A stretch of 64,000 nucleotides of DNA from Akkermansia muciniphila (GTDB lineage: Bacteria > Verrucomicrobiota > Verrucomicrobiia > Verrucomicrobiales > Akkermansiaceae). The stretch lies in contig CAMCYK010000001.1 of assembly GCA_945883695.1 (NCBI GenBank), forward strand, positions 40,730 to 104,729, written 5' to 3'. The notes below the pieces were generated by a model. It was not told where the DNA came from. It searched no databases and saw only the letters and a list, made by a program, of their open reading frames with translations. The position numbers and the translations under genes were made by a program. Within the stretch, counting starts at the first letter, position 1. Each line of letters opens with the position of its first letter. This document shows, in pieces, positions 56,707-64,000 of this stretch.

Positions 56707-58602
56707 ATGAGCTCACACGCTGCCACTGCGGACCCCCACGGTCACGACGACCACCACCACGATCCTGGCTTTTGGAAGAAGTACGTCTTCTCGACCGATC
56801 ACAAGATGATCGGCCTGCAATACGGGATCACGGCCATGTTTTTCCTGGCCTTCGGATTCTACCTGATGATGGTGATGCGCTGGAGCATCGCCTATCCCCA
56901 CCAGCCGTTGCCGGAATGGATGAGCTGGTTGTTCACGGACAACTGGAAGGCGCGCTGGCTCGACAATGGCAAGGTCACCGGGGAGACCTACAACATGTTC
57001 GGTGCCATGCACGGCACCATCATGGTGTTCCTCGGCATCGTGCCGCTCGGATTCGGCGCCTTCGGCAACTACGTCACGCCGCTGCAGATCGGTGCGGTCG
57101 ACATGGCCTTTCCAAAGCTGAATATGACCAGCTACTGGCTGTATCTTGCCGGCGGCCTGACCATGTGCGCGTCGTTCTTCATGGAGTCCGGCGCGGCCAA
57201 GTCGGGATGGACCAACTATTCGCCGCTCGCCGGATTCGCCGACGGACAGATCGTCAACCAATGGCTGGCGGGCCAGACCCAGTGGCTGATCGGACTGGTC
57301 CTGTTGATCACCTCGTCGCTGTTGGGCGCGGTGAATTTCATCACCACCATCATCAACCTGCGGGCCCGCGGGATGACCTGGATGCGGATGCCCTTCTTCG
57401 TCTGGGCGATGCTGGTGACCGGTTTCCTTCTGTTGCTCGCGTTCCCGCCGTTGGAAGCCGCCGGCATCATGCAGCTGATGGACCGCGTCAGCCACTCGTC
57501 GTTCTTCATGCCCTCGGGCTTGTTCACGGCGAAGGAAGGCCTCGCCGACCTCTCCGGCGGCGGTTCGCCGCTGTTGTACCAGCACCTGTTCTGGTTCCTC
57601 GGCCACCCGGAGGTCTATGTCCTCCTCCTTCCCGCCATCGCCTGCGTCGCGGAAATCATCCCGGTCAACACCCGCCGTCCGCTTTGGGGCTACAAGTCGA
57701 TGGTCTATGGCGTGCTGGTCCTCGGTTTCCTCTCGTTCATCGTGTGGGCCCACCACATGTATCTCACAGGCATGGGCCCGGTCGTCTCGACCTTCTTCCA
57801 GACGACCACGGTGTTGATCTCGATCCCTTCGGTGATCTTGCTGACCTCGATGATCATCTCGCTGTGGGGCGGATCGATCCGCTTCACTCCGGCGATGGTC
57901 TGGGCCTGCGCCTTCCTGCCGATGTTCGGGATTGGCGGCCTGACCGGCTTGCCGCTGGCCTTCAACCTGGTGGACCTCCATCTCCACGACACCTACTATG
58001 TCATCGGCCACTTCCACTACGTGGTGGCACCCGGCATCCTGTTCGGCCTCTTCGCCGGGGTTTACCACTGGTATCCGAAGATCACCGGGCGCCACATGAG
58101 CAACACGCTCTCGCACATCCATTTCTGGCCGAGCCTGGTCTGCATGAACCTGATCTTCTTCCCGATGCTCACGCAGGGGATGGCCGGCTTCCACCGCCGC
58201 TGGTACAACGGCGGTGACGCCTACCTCGCCAAGGCGAAGGACAGCCTCGACGTCTTCGGCCAGACCGTCGCCACCCACATCGACGCCAATATCGTGATGT
58301 CATGGGCCGCGTGGATTCTGGCGCTCGCCCAGATTCCGTTCGTGATCAACCTTTTCTCCGCGTGGAAGTTCGGGCGCAAGGTGGAGAGCGACAATCCCTA
58401 CAACGCGACCACCCTCGAGTGGGCGACCCCGACACCACCGGGTCATGGCAATTTCCTCACCGAACCGGTGGTCTACCGCGGCCCGTACGAGTATAGCCGC
58501 ACGGATTGCGATAACGACTTCCTGCCGCAGTGGGAGGCCCCGAAGCGCGATGCCAACGCGCCCGCGCCCGCCGAGAAACCGACCACCCCGTCCGCCCACT
58601 GA
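56707..58602 (+). CDS. ctaD: cytochrome c oxidase subunit I (aa3/caa3 type)
   Basis: This 631-residue, A-type heme-copper oxidase catalytic subunit has all ligands present: helix-II His in 'NMFGAMHGTIM' (H102), CuB His with cross-linked Tyr in 'FWFLGHPEVYVLLLP', CuB pair in 'VWAHHMYLTGM', and haem a3 and a His in 'YYVIGHFHYVVAPG'. 'GHPEVY' marks the A1-like group. The N-terminus is His-rich (HGHDDHHHDP). It reduces oxygen to water and pumps protons. The contrast with the ligand-less CcoN-like protein three genes upstream is sharp. Confidence 0.96.
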   Translation: MSSHAATADPHGHDDHHHDPGFWKKYVFSTDHKMIGLQYGITAMFFLAFGFYLMMVMRWSIAYPHQPLPEWMSWLFTDNWKARWLDNGKVTGETYNMFGAMHGTIMVFLGIVPLGFGAFGNYVTPLQIGAVDMAFPKLNMTSYWLYLAGGLTMCASFFMESGAAKSGWTNYSPLAGFADGQIVNQWLAGQTQWLIGLVLLITSSLLGAVNFITTIINLRARGMTWMRMPFFVWAMLVTGFLLLLAFPPLEAAGIMQLMDRVSHSSFFMPSGLFTAKEGLADLSGGGSPLLYQHLFWFLGHPEVYVLLLPAIACVAEIIPVNTRRPLWGYKSMVYGVLVLGFLSFIVWAHHMYLTGMGPVVSTFFQTTTVLISIPSVILLTSMIISLWGGSIRFTPAMVWACAFLPMFGIGGLTGLPLAFNLVDLHLHDTYYVIGHFHYVVAPGILFGLFAGVYHWYPKITGRHMSNTLSHIHFWPSLVCMNLIFFPMLTQGMAGFHRRWYNGGDAYLAKAKDSLDVFGQTVATHIDANIVMSWAAWILALAQIPFVINLFSAWKFGRKVESDNPYNATTLEWATPTPPGHGNFLTEPVVYRGPYEYSRTDCDNDFLPQWEAPKRDANAPAPAEKPTTPSAH

Positions 58603-58642
58603 GCGCCTGTCCGCCTGAAGCCGGATCCCTGATCTTTTCCCC

Positions 58643-60277
58643 ATGGAAATTCCTTACATTGTCACCCCGCGCAAGGACACGGGCCTCTTCAACTCGAAGA
58701 TCGCCATCTGGCTGTTCCTCGCGTCGGAAGTCATGCTTTTCGGCGGGTTTTTCTCCGCCTACATCTTCCTCCGCCTCGGTGCGGACTTCCCGTGGCCGGA
58801 ACGCACGCTGCCGGTGCTGCCGGGCCTCATCAACACCTTCGTGCTGATCGGTTCGTCGGTCACCGTGGTCTTCGCCTGGGCCGCGCTGAAGATGCGCCAG
58901 TGGGGCAAATTCCAGCTCTACATGAGCATCACGATCGTCTGCGCCCTGGTTTTCATGGTGCTCAAGGGCATCGAATACAACGTGAAGTTCCACCACCAGG
59001 CCGTCCGCTTGCAGGATTACGCCGTGGTCGAAGGTCACCTCGGCTACAAGATGAAGGACGGCGTCCACCCGGAGCACGGCGAGAAGCCGGCGGACGACCA
59101 GTTTGTCAAGGATGCCAAGGGCTCCAAGATCGAGGAGAACGTGGTCAATTTCGAAGCCTCCGAGATCAGCTTCAACACCGTTCGTTACCACCGTCCGTGG
59201 GTGGAGGCCCTGATCGCCCGGGCCGCCGAGCGGAACGCGACGGTCAAGCTCGCCGCAAAGCTCGACCTCCAGACCGCCCCCGGCGAGGGGGTCACCTTCG
59301 AAGCGGGCACGCCCCTCGATCTCGATCTGCTGGATTCCATCAAGAAGGCCCACCTCGCCGCCCGCGAGAACAACGGCGGGATCCGCACCCGCAACCTCCG
59401 CGAGCAATGGGCGAAGGCCCACGCCGCCAATCCCGGCAAGCGGGATTGGGAGCTGGTCGACCAGGTCGTGATCGACCAGGCGGCGATCGCCGCAAGCCTG
59501 ATGCCGGAGCAATCCTCGGTCATCTTCAACGTGGTGTCCGCGGTCGATTTCCGCTTCAGGCCGCGCGACATCCGGGAAGCGCCGACCAGCGGGGAACTGC
59601 GCGACGGCACCGCCCTCAAGGGCAAGCTGCTCGACAGCCCGATGGGGTTCCACTACGTCGACGCCATCGATTTCCGCCACCTGGTGATGAAGGCGGAGGA
59701 CAAGGGGATCACTCCCGAGATCGCGATCGAAAACTCCTGGCTGCTCAAGGAAAACCCCGAACTGAAGGAGATCTGGGAGAAACAGCAGGTAGCCCTCGGC
59801 CAGCTCGCCGCCGAACTTGCGACCCACGGCCGGGTTCCGACCGACAAGGACAAGTACCGGATCGGCTGGCAGGAAATGGCCTACTACTCTGAGACCGACA
59901 TCGCCGACGTCCGGATCACGCCGCGGAAGTTCTCGATGCCCAAGGTGAAGGAGAACCTCAAGGAGCAGTTCTTCGGCCCCGACTACGACATCCGGAAGTT
60001 TCCCCACCTGTCGGTGCCGCGGGAACAGGTGCAATTCGCCTCCAAGTTCGCTCCGGCGTGGAATACCTACTACGCCGTCTATTTCACCATGACCGGCCTC
60101 CACGGCCTCCACGTCATCGGCGGCGCGCTGGTGCTCGCCTACTACCTGTTCTTTGGCAAGAAGATGTATCTCAGCAATCCCGAGTGGCTCGCCAACCGGG
60201 TGGAAGTCGGCGGCCTGTTCTGGCACTTCGTCGACTTGGTCTGGATCTTCCTGTTCCCGATCCTCTACCTCATGTAG
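58643..60277 (+). CDS. ctaE: cytochrome c oxidase subunit III with a ~350-residue insertion
   Basis: This 544-residue protein compares with about 200 for normal five-helix bacterial subunit III. Residues 15-112 contain the first three helices ('IAIWLFLASEVMLFGGFFSA', 'FVLIGSSVTVVFAWAALKM', 'LYMSITIVCALVFMVLKGIE'). Residues 470-544 contain the last two ('TMTGLHGLHVIGGALVLAYY', 'GGLFWHFVDLVWIFLFPILY') with the family motifs. Between them, about residues 115-465 form a soluble, charged, mostly helical domain ('LREQWAKAHAANPGKRDWEL', 'FRHLVMKAEDKGITPEIAIE') of no recognised family. The frame is unbroken. Confidence 0.93.
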   Translation: MEIPYIVTPRKDTGLFNSKIAIWLFLASEVMLFGGFFSAYIFLRLGADFPWPERTLPVLPGLINTFVLIGSSVTVVFAWAALKMRQWGKFQLYMSITIVCALVFMVLKGIEYNVKFHHQAVRLQDYAVVEGHLGYKMKDGVHPEHGEKPADDQFVKDAKGSKIEENVVNFEASEISFNTVRYHRPWVEALIARAAERNATVKLAAKLDLQTAPGEGVTFEAGTPLDLDLLDSIKKAHLAARENNGGIRTRNLREQWAKAHAANPGKRDWELVDQVVIDQAAIAASLMPEQSSVIFNVVSAVDFRFRPRDIREAPTSGELRDGTALKGKLLDSPMGFHYVDAIDFRHLVMKAEDKGITPEIAIENSWLLKENPELKEIWEKQQVALGQLAAELATHGRVPTDKDKYRIGWQEMAYYSETDIADVRITPRKFSMPKVKENLKEQFFGPDYDIRKFPHLSVPREQVQFASKFAPAWNTYYAVYFTMTGLHGLHVIGGALVLAYYLFFGKKMYLSNPEWLANRVEVGGLFWHFVDLVWIFLFPILYLM

Positions 60278-60334
60278 GGCTCACGCTCTCCGGTTTTCAC
60301 ATTCCCAGCTTTTCAATTTCCAGCATTTCAATCC

Positions 60335-60703
60335 ATGGCCGATTCCCCTGAAGCAATCCAGAAGTCGCTCCGCCTTTACAAGCTGATCGGGGGCGTCCTG
60401 TTCGCCGGCACCATCATCACGGTGATGGTGGCCACCGTGCCTTGGCTCGACGTGGGCGGCCACGGCTTCGACCTCTGGGACATGGTCCTGGGCCTGGCGA
60501 TCGCCACGGTGAAGGCCTCGCTGGTGGCCGCGATTTTCATGCACCTCAACCACGAGAAGAGCTTGATCTACCTGCTCTTCGGCATGGGAATTTTCTTCGC
60601 CGTGGCGATGGCGGCGCTGATCGGTCTCGCGAAGTGGGATCCCATCCATTACAACGGATTCAACACCGGAGTTCCCGGGTCCGAGGAGGTCGAACGTTGG
60701 TAG
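60335..60703 (+). CDS. ctaF: cytochrome c oxidase subunit IV
   Basis: This 122-residue protein has three membrane helices ('LIGGVLFAGTIITVMVATVP', 'MVLGLAIATVKASLVAAIFM', 'LLFGMGIFFAVAMAALIGLA'). The motif 'ATVKASLVAAIFMHLNHEKS' is the hallmark of the prokaryotic subunit IV family (COX4_pro). It helps stabilise the oxidase. The gene follows subunit III by 57 bases. Confidence 0.9.
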   Translation: MADSPEAIQKSLRLYKLIGGVLFAGTIITVMVATVPWLDVGGHGFDLWDMVLGLAIATVKASLVAAIFMHLNHEKSLIYLLFGMGIFFAVAMAALIGLAKWDPIHYNGFNTGVPGSEEVERW

Positions 60704-60810
60704 CTGGACCAAGTGTCAGGTTTCAAAGACACCCCGTACCACGCCTTGCACGACCTCCGTTTCCGCCTCTATTGCCACTCGGAACCTCTCACTTCGAACT
60801 TATCACCACC

Positions 60811-61011
60811 ATGTCACTCCGAGCATTCCATATCGTTTTCGTGACCGTCAGCACCCTGCTTTTCGTGTTCCTCGCGGTATGGGCCTTCCTCTTCGCGGTG
60901 GACCGCACGCCGATGATCACGGCGCTCGGGGTCATCAGCGCCTCGGGCGCGGCCCTGATGCCCGTCTACGGAGTCTTTTTCTACCGCAAAGTCCGCAACC
61001 TCGTCCTCTGA
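60811..61011 (+). CDS. small two-helix membrane protein in oxidase operon
   Basis: This 66-residue protein has two membrane helices (residues 5-30 and 37-56: 'FHIVFVTVSTLLFVFLAVWA', 'ALGVISASGAALMPVYGVFF'). Its position between subunits IV and II suggests an oxidase accessory subunit or assembly factor. I do not recognise the family. The start is the ATG after the T/C-rich intergenic tract. Confidence 0.7.
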   Translation: MSLRAFHIVFVTVSTLLFVFLAVWAFLFAVDRTPMITALGVISASGAALMPVYGVFFYRKVRNLVL

Positions 61012-61017
61012 TCGGCC

Positions 61018-61230
61018 ATGAACGCTTCCCTACTCGCCTGCCTGACCTGCGCCAGGAATTTCGCGGACCACACCAACGCCATCGGGTGGTCGATTTTCTT
61101 CCTGCTGGCCATGATCCTGCCGTTGCTCGGCGGCGTGGTCTTCTTCATGGTCCGCCTCGCGCGCCGCGGCGAAGCCGACCTCGATCCTGAACTGCGTGAC
61201 GACCCACCTTCCGCCGCTCCCAGCCGCTGA
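61018..61230 (+). CDS. small CxxC membrane protein in oxidase operon
   Basis: This 70-residue protein begins 'MNASLLACLTCARNF' with a CxxC near the N-terminus. It has one membrane helix (residues 24-46, WSIFFLLAMILPLLGGVVFF) and a polar, Pro/Asp-rich tail. The CxxC could bind a metal such as copper or act in redox chemistry, which would suit a CuA or CuB assembly helper. This is an inference from position and motif only. It starts 6 bases after the previous stop. Confidence 0.68.
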   Translation: MNASLLACLTCARNFADHTNAIGWSIFFLLAMILPLLGGVVFFMVRLARRGEADLDPELRDDPPSAAPSR

Positions 61231-61245
61231 CGCCAATTTTCTCCC

Positions 61246-62031
61246 ATGAGTCCTTCGAAATACTTCGGTGCTCCCGAAATCTTCTCCGCGCACGGCGGCC
61301 GTGTCGACCACCTCATCGACGTGGTCCACTGGTTCATGATCGCGCTCGGCGTCGGCTGGTTCCTTTTCATCATCTATTGCCTGATCCGCTTCCGCTCGTC
61401 GGTGAACCCCAAAGCCTCCTATTCCGGAGTTCGCAACCACCTCTCCAGCCACCTCGAGATCGCGGTGGTGATCATCGAGGCCGTGCTGCTGCTCGGCTTT
61501 GCCCTCCCGCTCTGGAAAGAGCGCACCGATACTTGGGAGAAAGTGCAGAGGCTGGATCCCGTGCGCGTGCGGGTGATCGGCTGGCAATTCGGCTGGACCT
61601 ACCACTACCCCGGCCAGGATGGCAAGTTCGGCCGGATCGATCCGTTGGTGAGGACCGCGAACAGCGATCCCGCGATTGATTTCAACGATCCGAACGCCCA
61701 GGACGATTTCACCTCGCCGGTTCTCAAGATCGCCAAGGGGCGTCCCGCGATCCTCAACCTCTCGTCCAATGACGTGATCCACAATTATTCCATCGTGCCG
61801 ATGCGGATCCAGCAGGACGCCATCCCGGGCAAGCAGATTCCGATGTGGTTCACGCCGACCAAGGTGATGGAGACCAGCGTCGTCTGCGGCCAGCTCTGCG
61901 GCGAGGGCCATGCCAACATGGTCGGGCAGATGGAGGTGATCGACGACAAGGCGTTCCGCGAGTGGGCGGATGCGGAATCCGATCGCGCCCTCGAGTCGCG
62001 CGCCCCGAAGCCCGTGACCGCCAGCCGCTGA
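61246..62031 (+). CDS. ctaC: cytochrome c oxidase subunit II
   Basis: This 261-residue protein has two N-terminal membrane helices (residues about 28-48 and 69-90). The cupredoxin domain has a complete CuA site: His in 'SSNDVIHNYSIVPMRIQQDA' and 'VVCGQLCGEGHANMVGQM', supplying the two Cys, His and Met. 'IGWQFGWTYHYPGQDGKFG' is the aromatic electron-entry region. There is no fused cytochrome c domain, so c-type donors must be separate (ActE or the nearby membrane cytochromes). Unusually, it is last in the operon, after subunits I, III and IV. A strong terminator follows. Confidence 0.95.
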   Translation: MSPSKYFGAPEIFSAHGGRVDHLIDVVHWFMIALGVGWFLFIIYCLIRFRSSVNPKASYSGVRNHLSSHLEIAVVIIEAVLLLGFALPLWKERTDTWEKVQRLDPVRVRVIGWQFGWTYHYPGQDGKFGRIDPLVRTANSDPAIDFNDPNAQDDFTSPVLKIAKGRPAILNLSSNDVIHNYSIVPMRIQQDAIPGKQIPMWFTPTKVMETSVVCGQLCGEGHANMVGQMEVIDDKAFREWADAESDRALESRAPKPVTASR

Positions 62032-62045
62032 GCGTTGGAGTTTTC

Positions 62046-62083
62046 AAACGGGAAGTCCTACGGGGCTTCCCGTTTTGTTTTTT
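62046..62083 (+). terminator. rho-independent terminator of the respiratory operon
   Basis: A 10-bp perfect stem, 'aaacgggaag' (62046-62055) with 62066-62075, is followed by 'tgtttttt'. It lies 15 bases after the subunit II stop and marks the end of the actA-ctaC transcript of nearly 18 kb. Confidence 0.92.
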
Positions 62084-62151
62084 GCCACGGGCTTCCGGCG
62101 GACATCGATTTTCGGGAGCTATCGGCGCGGCAACGGTGTAGCCTGCCGGCC

Positions 62152-62466
62152 ATGGACGAGACCGAACGCGAGAACTTCCGCACCCTGCTCGGGGCGATCG
62201 GGAAAACGCGGATGCCCTTCGGCAAGTACGGACCCGCCGCGGTGCCGCCGCACGGGATGCCGATCCACGACCTGCCGATCGAATATCTCGTCTGGTTCAA
62301 GGAGCGCGGCTTTCCGAAAGGCCGGCTCGGCGAGTTGATGGCCGTGGTTTGCGAAATCAAGGAGGTCGGGATGGACACGGTCTTCGATCCCCTGCGCGAG
62401 GCAAATGGCGGGCGGGTGAGCTTCCATCCGGCACGGCCGCGCGAGGTGCGGTTCCAGAAGGAATGA
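62152..62466 (+). CDS. DUF3820 family protein
   Basis: This 104-residue protein has the DUF3820 signature 'MPFGKYGPAAVPPHGMPIHD' followed by 'LPIEYLVWFKERGFPKGRLG'. The family is small and cytoplasmic, sometimes labelled as a putative quorum-sensing-regulated factor. Its biochemical role is not established. It stands alone after the oxidase terminator. Confidence 0.82.
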   Translation: MDETERENFRTLLGAIGKTRMPFGKYGPAAVPPHGMPIHDLPIEYLVWFKERGFPKGRLGELMAVVCEIKEVGMDTVFDPLREANGGRVSFHPARPREVRFQKE

Positions 62467-62501
62467 GGATCGTCCGCGAGCCCGCGGCTTGGTGCCCCGG
62501 C

Positions 62502-62535
62502 AAAAAAAAGCCCGCCCCGGGGTGGCCGGGGCGGG
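62502..62535 (-). terminator. rho-independent terminator of hpf
   Basis: The 10-bp perfect stem 62511-62520 with 62526-62535 is followed on the minus strand by eight T (seen as the A-run at 62502-62509). It lies 19 bases past the hpf stop. Confidence 0.93.
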
Positions 62536-62553
62536 CGGGTGGACGCTATTGCC

Positions 62554-63150
62554 TCAGGTGGTCTCGGCTGCGATGTCGATGGCACCGTACTCGCCGTCCT
62601 TGCGGCGGTAGATGATGGTCAGGCAGCCGCGGCGCGCGCTCTTGTAGAGCACGAAGGGCCGCTCCGAGAGTTCGAGTTCCATGACGGCGTCCTCCTTGTA
62701 CATCGTCTTGAGGCGATATTTCTCCGGATGAACCAGGAAGGGCTCGGGATCGTGCTCGGCCTCTTCCGGGTGGTCGATGATCTCGTCGCGGAAGAAGCGC
62801 TCGTCCAGATGGCGGATCGAGTCGTTGCGGGGCGGGCGCTTCAACTTCATGAGGCGCGTCTTGTGCTTGCGCATCCGGCGGGCGATCTTGTCGATGGTCT
62901 CGTCGATCGCGGCATACATGTCCTGCCCTTCGGTGTGGGCTTCAATGGTGATGTGGTTGGCGCAAAAGAGGATGATTTCGGCGATGTGCCGGTTCTTTTG
63001 TACGTCAAGAATGGCTTTGGCCTCGATGATTCGCGGGTAGTCGAGGTGGAGACCCTCGATTTTCTTTTGGGCGTAATCGCGCAGCGAGTCGGTCACAGCC
63101 TCATGGCGCACGGTGACGGTGAGGGGCAGGTTCACATTTGCAGTTTGCAT
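62554..63150 (-). CDS. hpf: ribosome hibernation promoting factor, long form
   Basis: This 198-residue protein has an N-terminal HPF/RaiA beta-alpha domain: 'VTVRHEAVTDSLRDYAQKKI', 'AEIILFCANHITIEAHTEGQ', 'YAAIDETIDKIARRMRKHKT'. After a charged linker comes the C-terminal dimerisation domain (about 145-195): 'RLKTMYKEDAVMELELSERP', 'FVLYKSARRGCLTIIYRRKD', 'GEYGAIDI'. Long HPF dimerises 70S ribosomes into inactive 100S particles in stationary phase. The start is the ATG preceded by 'aggag', which sets it apart from the longer open frame. Confidence 0.93.
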   Translation of the reverse strand: MQTANVNLPLTVTVRHEAVTDSLRDYAQKKIEGLHLDYPRIIEAKAILDVQKNRHIAEIILFCANHITIEAHTEGQDMYAAIDETIDKIARRMRKHKTRLMKLKRPPRNDSIRHLDERFFRDEIIDHPEEAEHDPEPFLVHPEKYRLKTMYKEDAVMELELSERPFVLYKSARRGCLTIIYRRKDGEYGAIDIAAETT

Positions 63151-63333
63151 CTCTATTCTCCTGTTTGTTTGGGGTGAATGGACGGCGGTTTTATCCGCCT
63201 TATCCACCTAGCAGACTGCACCAGTTCCGATGATCTGGCCACCCCGTTCTTGGGAAAACGTGGCATTGCTTGCAGGAAGCGGGTTGCCGGCCATGCCCGG
63301 TAATCCCATTGTAAACACCAATCCGACTGAGAC

Positions 63334-63987
63334 TCAGCCAAGCCCGAGGGCGTCGGGGAGTCCGGAGACGGTTTCGACCAGCAGCCGGGCTCCGGCTGTC
63401 TGAAGCGCGGGCAGGTCGTGGTAGCCCCAGGCCACGGCGACGGCCGGGATTCCGGCGGCGCGGGCGGTGGCGATGTCGATGGTGGAGTCGCCGATGAAGC
63501 GGCAGTTCTCCGGCGGAAACGCCCAAAAGCGGGCGATTTGGAGGGCGGCCTCGGGGTCGGGCTTGCGCGGGGTTTCCGGGCGCTGGCCGAGGACCGGATC
63601 GAAGGGCACGCCGGGGAAGATCCGCTCGACGATCTCGACGGTGAAAGGGTGGGGTTTGTTGGAAAGGATCGCCAGCGGGAAGCCGGCGGCGGCGAGGGCG
63701 GCGAGGCATTCGCGAATGCCGGGGTAGGGCGCGGTGCCGTCCGGCCAGGTGAGGGCGTAGTCTTGCTTGAAGGCGGCTTCCACTTGATGGGCGAGGTCGT
63801 CGGGAGAGCCGGCGGGGACGGCCTTGCGGGCGAGTTCGAGCGAGCCGTTGCCGATGAAGGTGCGGATCGCCGGGGAGTCGTGGGTGGGCAGACCGAGCTG
63901 GCCGAGGCTGCGGTTCAGGGAGGCGGCGATCCCCGGGAGGGAATCGACCAGAGTGCCATCGAGATCGAAAATCAGGCCGGGACGCAT
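63334..63987 (-). CDS. HAD-family phosphatase, phosphoglycolate phosphatase-like
   Basis: This 217-residue protein has the HAD motifs: I 'LIFDLDGTLVDSLPGIAASL' (D8 nucleophile, D10), II 'LAILSNKPH', III Lys in 'RKPDPEAAL', and IV 'FIGDSTIDIATARAAG'. A helical cap lies between I and II. The length and cap type suit phosphoglycolate phosphatase (Gph), but HAD substrates cannot be assigned with certainty from motifs. The start is near the window edge and appears complete. Confidence 0.87.
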   Translation of the reverse strand: MRPGLIFDLDGTLVDSLPGIAASLNRSLGQLGLPTHDSPAIRTFIGNGSLELARKAVPAGSPDDLAHQVEAAFKQDYALTWPDGTAPYPGIRECLAALAAAGFPLAILSNKPHPFTVEIVERIFPGVPFDPVLGQRPETPRKPDPEAALQIARFWAFPPENCRFIGDSTIDIATARAAGIPAVAVAWGYHDLPALQTAGARLLVETVSGLPDALGLG

Positions 63988-64000
63988 TTCCGGCGGATCA

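Noticed and set aside
56713-58278. Antisense open frame opposite oxidase subunit I
   Set aside because: The plus strand encodes a complete oxidase subunit I with all ligands; the antisense product has no recognisable features.
63266-63282. Possible sigma-54 promoter (tggcattgcttgca)
   Set aside because: The spacing between the GG and GC elements is one base shorter than the required 11, and it points away from a suitable start codon.

Overview
This 64 kb window is high-GC (about two-thirds G+C by eye), densely coded bacterial chromosome, most likely from a member of the Verrucomicrobiota (Verrucomicrobiales, Luteolibacter/Haloferula-like). The pointers are a PEP-CTERM surface protein, giant proteins with autotransporter-associated beta-strand repeats, 'DPDGDG.N..E' motifs, a PVC-type dehydrogenase start, an ECF sigma/EF-hand cluster, and an alternative complex III / cytochrome oxidase operon. 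The taxonomic call is an inference. No rRNA, tRNA, CRISPR array or insertion sequence was recognised.

Layout. 1-8 kb: start of a PVC-type dehydrogenase, a small helical lipoprotein, xylulokinase, a CIA30-like protein, a CreC-type histidine kinase, and a decayed or phase-shifted beta-strand-repeat surface protein whose reading frame runs into creC. 8-15 kb: RecQ helicase, a PEP-CTERM protein, and a second large surface protein split by a 16-bp tandem duplication. 15-17.4 kb: a YwlE-type phosphatase followed by one gene that fuses RpiB to GlyA. 17.4-33.6 kb: one long minus-strand gene run for a type IV pilus / type II secretion-like machine (two pilins, PilB/GspE and PilT ATPases, GspF, secretin, GspL/PilO/PilP-like parts), led by an ABC transporter. 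33.9-36.8 kb: purM and a long-form purF, then 740 bp of repeats and a terminator. 37.6-41 kb: an EF-hand protein, a probable anti-sigma protein fused to an outer-membrane beta-barrel, and its ECF sigma factor. 41.2-43.9 kb: a trypsin-like exoprotease and a small membrane protein. 44.1-62 kb: a respiratory operon on the plus strand, preceded by a perfect CRP/FNR-type palindrome. 62-64 kb: a DUF3820 protein, long hibernation factor HPF and a phosphoglycolate phosphatase-like HAD enzyme.

The respiratory operon is ActABCDEF (alternative complex III, a quinol:cytochrome c oxidoreductase), then a four-gene module (cytochrome c, CcoN-like, CcoO-like, cytochrome c), then an aa3/caa3-type oxidase (subunits I, III, IV, two small proteins, II). 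It would carry electrons from quinol to oxygen. The CcoN-like protein has lost all three CuB histidines and both helix-X haem histidines, so it cannot be a normal oxidase, and its CcoO partner has Cys where the axial Met is expected. Subunit III carries an insertion of about 350 residues.

The strongest candidates for undescribed biology are the haem-less CcoN/CcoO module inside the ACIII-oxidase operon, the predicted anti-sigma/beta-barrel fusion paired with an ECF sigma factor, and two large surface-protein genes each knocked out of frame by a short tandem duplication.
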